From: Puniceicoccales bacterium
GTDB lineage: Bacteria > Verrucomicrobiota > Verrucomicrobiia > Opitutales > UBA953
Reading direction: 5' to 3'
DNA: 19,160 nt
NCBI GenBank assembly: GCA_031289285.1
Contig: JAITPT010000075.1
Coordinates: 1-19,160 of the forward strand
Both the position numbers and the translations under genes were made by a program. Shown piece by piece: positions 15,711 through 19,160 of the stretch. Positions within the stretch are counted from its first letter, which is position 1. The number at the start of each line of letters is the position of its first letter. Below the pieces are notes generated by a model. The model saw only the letters and a program-made list of their open reading frames with translations. It made no database searches and had not been told where the DNA came from.

Positions 15711-17855
15711 ATGAACAATACACCGACACTCACTACAACTAAAAACGCGGTGAAACTTGTTTTTCTCTCAATCGCGCTCGCCCTCGCGGTGCTTGCCTCG
15801 GTATGGATAGGACGGGAATCCGCTTACTTGGAAATAAAAATAAAGACGGACAGCACTTCCATTCTGGAGTCCTCTCGCCCCGCGCCCGTCTTGCATTGCG
15901 ACGTCGGGCAAGGGCAGGGCAGGGCGGCACCCATTCGCGGCACCTTTGCCAGCAAAGTGTATTCTGGCGGTTTCCGCAAACTGTCATTCTTGCTCCCTGC
16001 CGACAAAAAGATAACAGCGTTTCGTTTTGACTTAGGAAACGGGGCGTTAAATGCCTACCTGCATGATGCAAAAATTACAAAGAAAACGCCCACGGAACTC
16101 TTTCAGTCGCAACTGACAACCTTTTCTTCCAGCGACTTTCTTCTTCCTAATTCAAAAATACAAACTTCCGCCATCAAAGACGGCAAGTTGCAAATTCAAT
16201 CATCCGCCGGCACTGCGGCGTATTTTGGATTGAAACTGGTAAAACCTTTTGCCTCCGACACCTCCACAAATTGGCTGCAATCTGGAATTGTTTTCGCCCT
16301 GCTCTTTAGTTTGTGGATTTACATTGCCAAAAAAATACTTCCCAGCGGGTTCGCGGGGAAAGTTTTCCAAAGCACACGTGAAAAAATAACATTGGAAGAT
16401 TTTAACTTGTTTCCACCAACACCAACTGACTTTGTTTCTATTAAAAATATTACAATAAGGACAGTGTTCTCGAATTTTCTTGTAGAAAAACGTTTATATA
16501 TACTGGTTGCTTTTGGTTTCGTTCTCTGTGTCATTAATTATTGGTTTGAATTGACTAATTATACTTTTTCGTTCGATGAGGGACGTTTCTTTTCGGGTCA
16601 TATATCTCATGTTTATTACAGCGAAAGTAGGTGGATTTTGGCATTACTGTATTCTATCATCCCCGTTGAAATTGGCGCGTTGCCATTTCTATCAACCGCC
16701 ATCTGTTGTGTGGCATTTTCATTTTCGGCGGCGATACTTGCGACAGTCATTTTCCAACGTCTCCGTTTTCAACTACTCTTTATAGCACTTTTTGTCACAT
16801 GTCCCGTTCTTCCTCATAGTGTCGAATATAGCGACAACTCGTGGGGTGTTGCTTTGGGCTATTTGCTGGCGTCGCTGGCGGTTAGGACGGTTTTGACGGA
16901 TAAATTCGGGACAAAACAATTGACCTTAACAGTTTTCTTGCTCGCTTGCGCTGTAGGTTGTTACCAATCACATGTATTCTACTTCTTTGGCGCGTCCGTC
17001 ATGGCAATTATCATGCGCCAAAAACCGCTAAAAAGTTTCTTTTCTGCCTGTTTAGTTTCGACGTTTGCAGTTCCATTAAGCTTAGCAATCGGGAAGATTT
17101 TTCAATTTATTTTTGATGTCAATGTGACAAGATCTTTTTTTGACATTGCTATTTCATTGAAAAACTTTGGAACTTCGGCAAAGTTTGCTGGCGAAGTCCT
17201 TACGGGAAGCTCGGGTCTTTTTATTCAGACAGGAATTGCGTCAATGTTGACGGTCTATGTGGGTGTTGGTGTCGCGATACTGCGTTTTGTGAAAAACAAA
17301 AAATTGCCAAGTCCTAAAGTCTCCATGTTCTTTGTTTGCGCTGTTCTGGGTGCGGTTGCTGTTATTTTCTTATACCAGTGGAGGGCACCCTATCGCTCTC
17401 TTGGTGCATTTGTCCCGTTGTATGCGTTTGTCGGTGCGTGTGCCGTCTGCCTCTCTCGCCCCAAGTGGATAGTGTTTGCCGTTGCTAGCGTGAGCATCCT
17501 TACAAATGTTTACATATCGACTTCGCTCTTTTATTCAGATTACGTTGCACGTTTGCGGGACAACCTCCAAACGACGGCGATGTATTCGCGTATGATTGAG
17601 GTGGAGCCACAATTGGGGAAAAAAAAGGTAAAAATCGCCTTCGAGGGAAGATTGTACCATGAGGAATCTCGAATTGCCAAGCGTTCCAATGCGTTTGGGG
17701 TATCGTTCTTCGACACTGAGTGGCGAATCAATGCCATCTGGTATTTCCGTTTGTTAGGGATAAAAAAATTTGCAATTAGGCGAATTACCCCCATCTTCCG
17801 CTATTACGCGAGAGGCGGCTATTGCAAACTACAATCTTCCAGTCTGGCCGGATAA
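15711..17855 (+). CDS. GtrII-like membrane glucosyltransferase, probably frameshifted near its 3' end
   Basis: A 714-residue multi-membrane protein resembling the GtrII glucosyltransferase family, which decorates O-antigen or related glycans at the inner membrane using lipid-linked glucose. An N-terminal anchor (about 15-33) is followed by a probable periplasmic beta-rich domain (about 40-185), a membrane segment (about 190-208), a short loop and then about nine hydrophobic segments (262-280 up to about 595). Family-like features are FSFDEGRF (287-293) with the DE pair, YYSESRWILALLY (302-314) and the YQSHVF segment (418-423). The last roughly 30 residues (from about 687) are not typical. The conserved-looking C-terminus continues in the +1 frame after an A7 run at 17762-17768, so the intact product would be about 895 residues. 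It begins 10 bp after the previous gene. Confidence 0.8.
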   Translation: MNNTPTLTTTKNAVKLVFLSIALALAVLASVWIGRESAYLEIKIKTDSTSILESSRPAPVLHCDVGQGQGRAAPIRGTFASKVYSGGFRKLSFLLPADKKITAFRFDLGNGALNAYLHDAKITKKTPTELFQSQLTTFSSSDFLLPNSKIQTSAIKDGKLQIQSSAGTAAYFGLKLVKPFASDTSTNWLQSGIVFALLFSLWIYIAKKILPSGFAGKVFQSTREKITLEDFNLFPPTPTDFVSIKNITIRTVFSNFLVEKRLYILVAFGFVLCVINYWFELTNYTFSFDEGRFFSGHISHVYYSESRWILALLYSIIPVEIGALPFLSTAICCVAFSFSAAILATVIFQRLRFQLLFIALFVTCPVLPHSVEYSDNSWGVALGYLLASLAVRTVLTDKFGTKQLTLTVFLLACAVGCYQSHVFYFFGASVMAIIMRQKPLKSFFSACLVSTFAVPLSLAIGKIFQFIFDVNVTRSFFDIAISLKNFGTSAKFAGEVLTGSSGLFIQTGIASMLTVYVGVGVAILRFVKNKKLPSPKVSMFFVCAVLGAVAVIFLYQWRAPYRSLGAFVPLYAFVGACAVCLSRPKWIVFAVASVSILTNVYISTSLFYSDYVARLRDNLQTTAMYSRMIEVEPQLGKKKVKIAFEGRLYHEESRIAKRSNAFGVSFFDTEWRINAIWYFRLLGIKKFAIRRITPIFRYYARGGYCKLQSSSLAG

Positions 17856-18399
17856 AAACTCTATTGCATATAGAGGAGATATCTTGGTTGTCAGATTAGA
17901 AAACATTTTTGAAATAAATAAGTTAAAGCACTTAGAGAAAAAAGGGATTTCGTCCGAATTGCGAAACGGTTTCTCGGCGCTCTGGGAGCGGGAGAAAGCG
18001 AAGGCAAAAACTCCCGAAGGTCTTCCGGTTTTGCCGCATCGCTGGTTGATTTCCTGCGGAGAGGATAGCGAGAAATGGATAATATCAGGGCTTGCCTATT
18101 CAAAGCCGGAGAAACGCGAACCGGACGCCTATTTTCTATTTGAAGAAAACAACGGAAAATGGGAGGAAATCCCATTATCCGCGCACGAGACCCAGATGGC
18201 CAGCAACGGCTTGGTTCGCGATTTGAAAGACAACAATGCCCTATTTTCGCGATACCGTTTTTCCGTCGAAAAGAAGCGGATAACCGTAGGCAAACAATAC
18301 CGCATCGTCGCCTATTTTCACGAAGCCAAGAAAATCTATCTCCTGCCCGCAACCGGAAACACAAAAGAAATAGAGAAAAGTTTTTTGCGCTTGCGTTAA
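17770..18399 (+). CDS. C-terminal part of the GtrII-like protein in the shifted frame
   Basis: This open frame of 209 codons overlaps the end of the GtrII-like gene. Its only early start is a TTG at 17770, with an in-frame TAA just upstream at 17761. If one A is removed from the A7 run, the upstream frame reads IKNLQLGELPPSSAITREAA and runs on into LPVWPDKNSIAYRGDILVVRL, which looks like the natural end of the GtrII module. The following soluble region (about 130 residues, with WLISCGEDSEKWIISGLAY and YRIVAYFHEAKKIYLLP) has no membrane segment; I do not recognise it. Most probably it is a fragment of the preceding gene split by mutation or sequencing error, or joined by transcriptional slippage. 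Independent translation from TTG is possible but less likely. It is the last gene of the locus. Confidence 0.65.
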   Translation: MQLGELPPSSAITREAAIANYNLPVWPDKNSIAYRGDILVVRLENIFEINKLKHLEKKGISSELRNGFSALWEREKAKAKTPEGLPVLPHRWLISCGEDSEKWIISGLAYSKPEKREPDAYFLFEENNGKWEEIPLSAHETQMASNGLVRDLKDNNALFSRYRFSVEKKRITVGKQYRIVAYFHEAKKIYLLPATGNTKEIEKSFLRLR

Positions 18400-18405
18400 C
18401 TCTCG

Positions 18406-18450
18406 GCTAAATGCTGGTCGCCCTTTCTGATCTGGCTACGGCGGTCTCCA
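18406..18450 (+). repeat. Interspersed element copy downstream of the glycan locus
   Basis: gctaaatgctgg (18406-18417) is an exact reverse-complement match to 126-137, and the next bases (cgccc, tctg, ctggc, ggcggt in order) follow the same pattern as the left-edge element. It begins 7 bp after the last stop codon of the locus, in the same sense relative to the upstream gene as the left copy. Confidence 0.55.
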
Positions 18451-18478
18451 TGCAAAACAGAGAGGAATTAAAAGAATA

Positions 18479-18551
18479 TCCTGATAATCCTGTCCATCCT
18501 GTCAAAAAAATGAGGTTTAGATCTTCTGTGATTTCTGTGTCCTCTGTGTTT
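18479..18551. repeat. Two 9-bp-period tandem repeats
   Basis: Three units on the pattern tcctgtcca (tcctgataa, tcctgtcca, tcctgtcaa; 18479-18505) are followed 19 bp later by three on tctgtgtcc (tctgtgatt, tctgtgtcc, tctgtgttt; 18525-18551). A cttcgcgt/cttcacgc series follows to about 18580, with a cacgc/gcgtg hairpin. The rest of the 294-bp gap (18400-18693) holds no gene that I can support. Confidence 0.85.
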
Positions 18552-18693
18552 TTCTTCGCGTCTTCACGCCTTCGCGTGAGACATGCCGTCCAATTTCCCT
18601 CGACAGAAAACGCTTGCGTTCCGTCTCTGCCTCCGTCAGTCTTGCCTCAAAACTTTTTCATCTTTTCATTTTTCCTTCTTTCCAACTCCCACC

Positions 18694-19160
18694 ATGCCCA
18701 AACGCGCTGTCCGCTTCTTCAACACCACTGGGCCTTGCAATCCCGACGACCACTACATGCTCCCGCCTGCCGACCGGCTCATTGGTGCGCAGCTTGACCG
18801 CTACGTCGGCGACCAACTCTACTGGGTGCTCCACGCGCCGCGCCAGACGGGCAAGACAACCTTCATCCAGAGTTGGGCGCGGGAGCTCAACGCCACTGGC
18901 GACGTCGCTGCCTGCTACGTGACGGTTGAGCGTGCGCAAGGGTTTCGTAAGGTAGCGCGGGCGATGCCGACGATTTGCGAGGCCATCCGCGAAGCCGCTG
19001 CCATCGGCGGACTGCCTGTGCCAGCGAGGAGATCGGACGAGCCCGGCAGCATGTTGAGCAGTGTCCTTTGCGACTGGGCCGCCCTTGTCGCCCCCAAACC
19101 GCTCATCGTGCTTTTCGACGAGGTGGATGTCCTCGAAGGCGAACCGATGATAAGTTTCTT
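18694..19160 (+). CDS. AAA-like ATP-binding protein, N-terminal part (cut by window end)
   Basis: The first 155 codons of a P-loop ATPase; the frame runs off the window, so length and C-terminal domains are unknown. It begins MPKRAVRFFNTTGPCNPDDH, the pattern of a bacterial AAA-like family whose members open with F-N-T-T-G-x-C and H-Y-M (HYML at 20-23). Walker A is PRQTGKTT (49-56) and Walker B LIVLFDEVD (137-145), both intact. Such proteins are often multicopy and some carry a C-terminal nuclease-like domain; that is family knowledge and cannot be tested here. The start at 18694 is the ATG giving the conserved N-terminus. Base composition is GC-rich like the left part of the window, unlike the glycan locus before it. 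Confidence 0.82.
   Translation, partial: MPKRAVRFFNTTGPCNPDDHYMLPPADRLIGAQLDRYVGDQLYWVLHAPRQTGKTTFIQSWARELNATGDVAACYVTVERAQGFRKVARAMPTICEAIREAAAIGGLPVPARRSDEPGSMLSSVLCDWAALVAPKPLIVLFDEVDVLEGEPMISF

Overview
The window looks like chromosomal DNA of a Gram-negative bacterium, probably of the Verrucomicrobiota (Opitutaceae-like). That placement is inference. It rests on lipid A (lpxD) and periplasmic-chaperone (ompH) genes, a two-domain chorismate mutase-prephenate dehydratase, a secreted SASA-type esterase, starts without strong Shine-Dalgarno sequences, and gaps full of short 9-bp-period tandem repeats and small palindromes. No rRNA, tRNA or CRISPR array was seen.

Left part (1-7918), GC-rich and housekeeping. 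A repeat-rich edge (1-205) precedes a secreted sialate-O-acetylesterase-like enzyme on the minus strand (206-1681). purD (purine synthesis) follows on the plus strand (1807-3093) and ends 2 bp from the end of convergent lpxD (3096-4166, minus). Upstream of lpxD on the same strand is ompH (4290-5009), with a textbook intrinsic terminator between them, so the usual ompH-lpxD neighbourhood is kept but transcriptionally split. Next are an RhlE-like DEAD-box helicase (5263-6606, minus) and, divergently, pheA (6848-7918, plus) for phenylalanine synthesis.

Middle (7919-9034), repeat-laden junction. Tandem repeats lead into a PD-(D/E)XK (Rpn/PDDEXK_2-type) nuclease-transposase gene. Its catalytic core is intact but its C-terminal part is replaced by low-complexity sequence, ending in a run of small hairpins. 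It looks like a decayed mobile gene at the edge of an acquired block.

Right part (9035-18399), visibly AT-richer, all plus strand and tightly packed: a surface-glycan locus. It encodes a family-2 glycosyltransferase with a duplicated amphipathic C-terminus; a large HAD-type protein resembling COG5610; a 1105-residue fusion of a DUF6270-like domain, a GT2 domain and a GT4 domain; and a multi-membrane GtrII-like glucosyltransferase. The last is split by a probable one-base frameshift in an A7 run, its C-terminal part continuing in the overlapping frame to 18399. Inferred role: assembly or decoration of a cell-surface polysaccharide, with cytoplasmic transferases building the glycan and the membrane protein modifying it at the inner membrane. 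The glycan cannot be named from sequence.

Right end (18400-19160): GC-rich DNA returns with two more 9-bp-period repeats and a repeat shared with the left edge, then the start of an AAA-like ATPase cut by the window end.

Most notable: a cluster of palindromic repeats lying in frame inside the linker of the tri-domain glycosyltransferase, bracketed by a 21-bp direct repeat whose 198-bp spacing preserves the frame. It recalls the protein-coding palindromic elements of Rickettsia.
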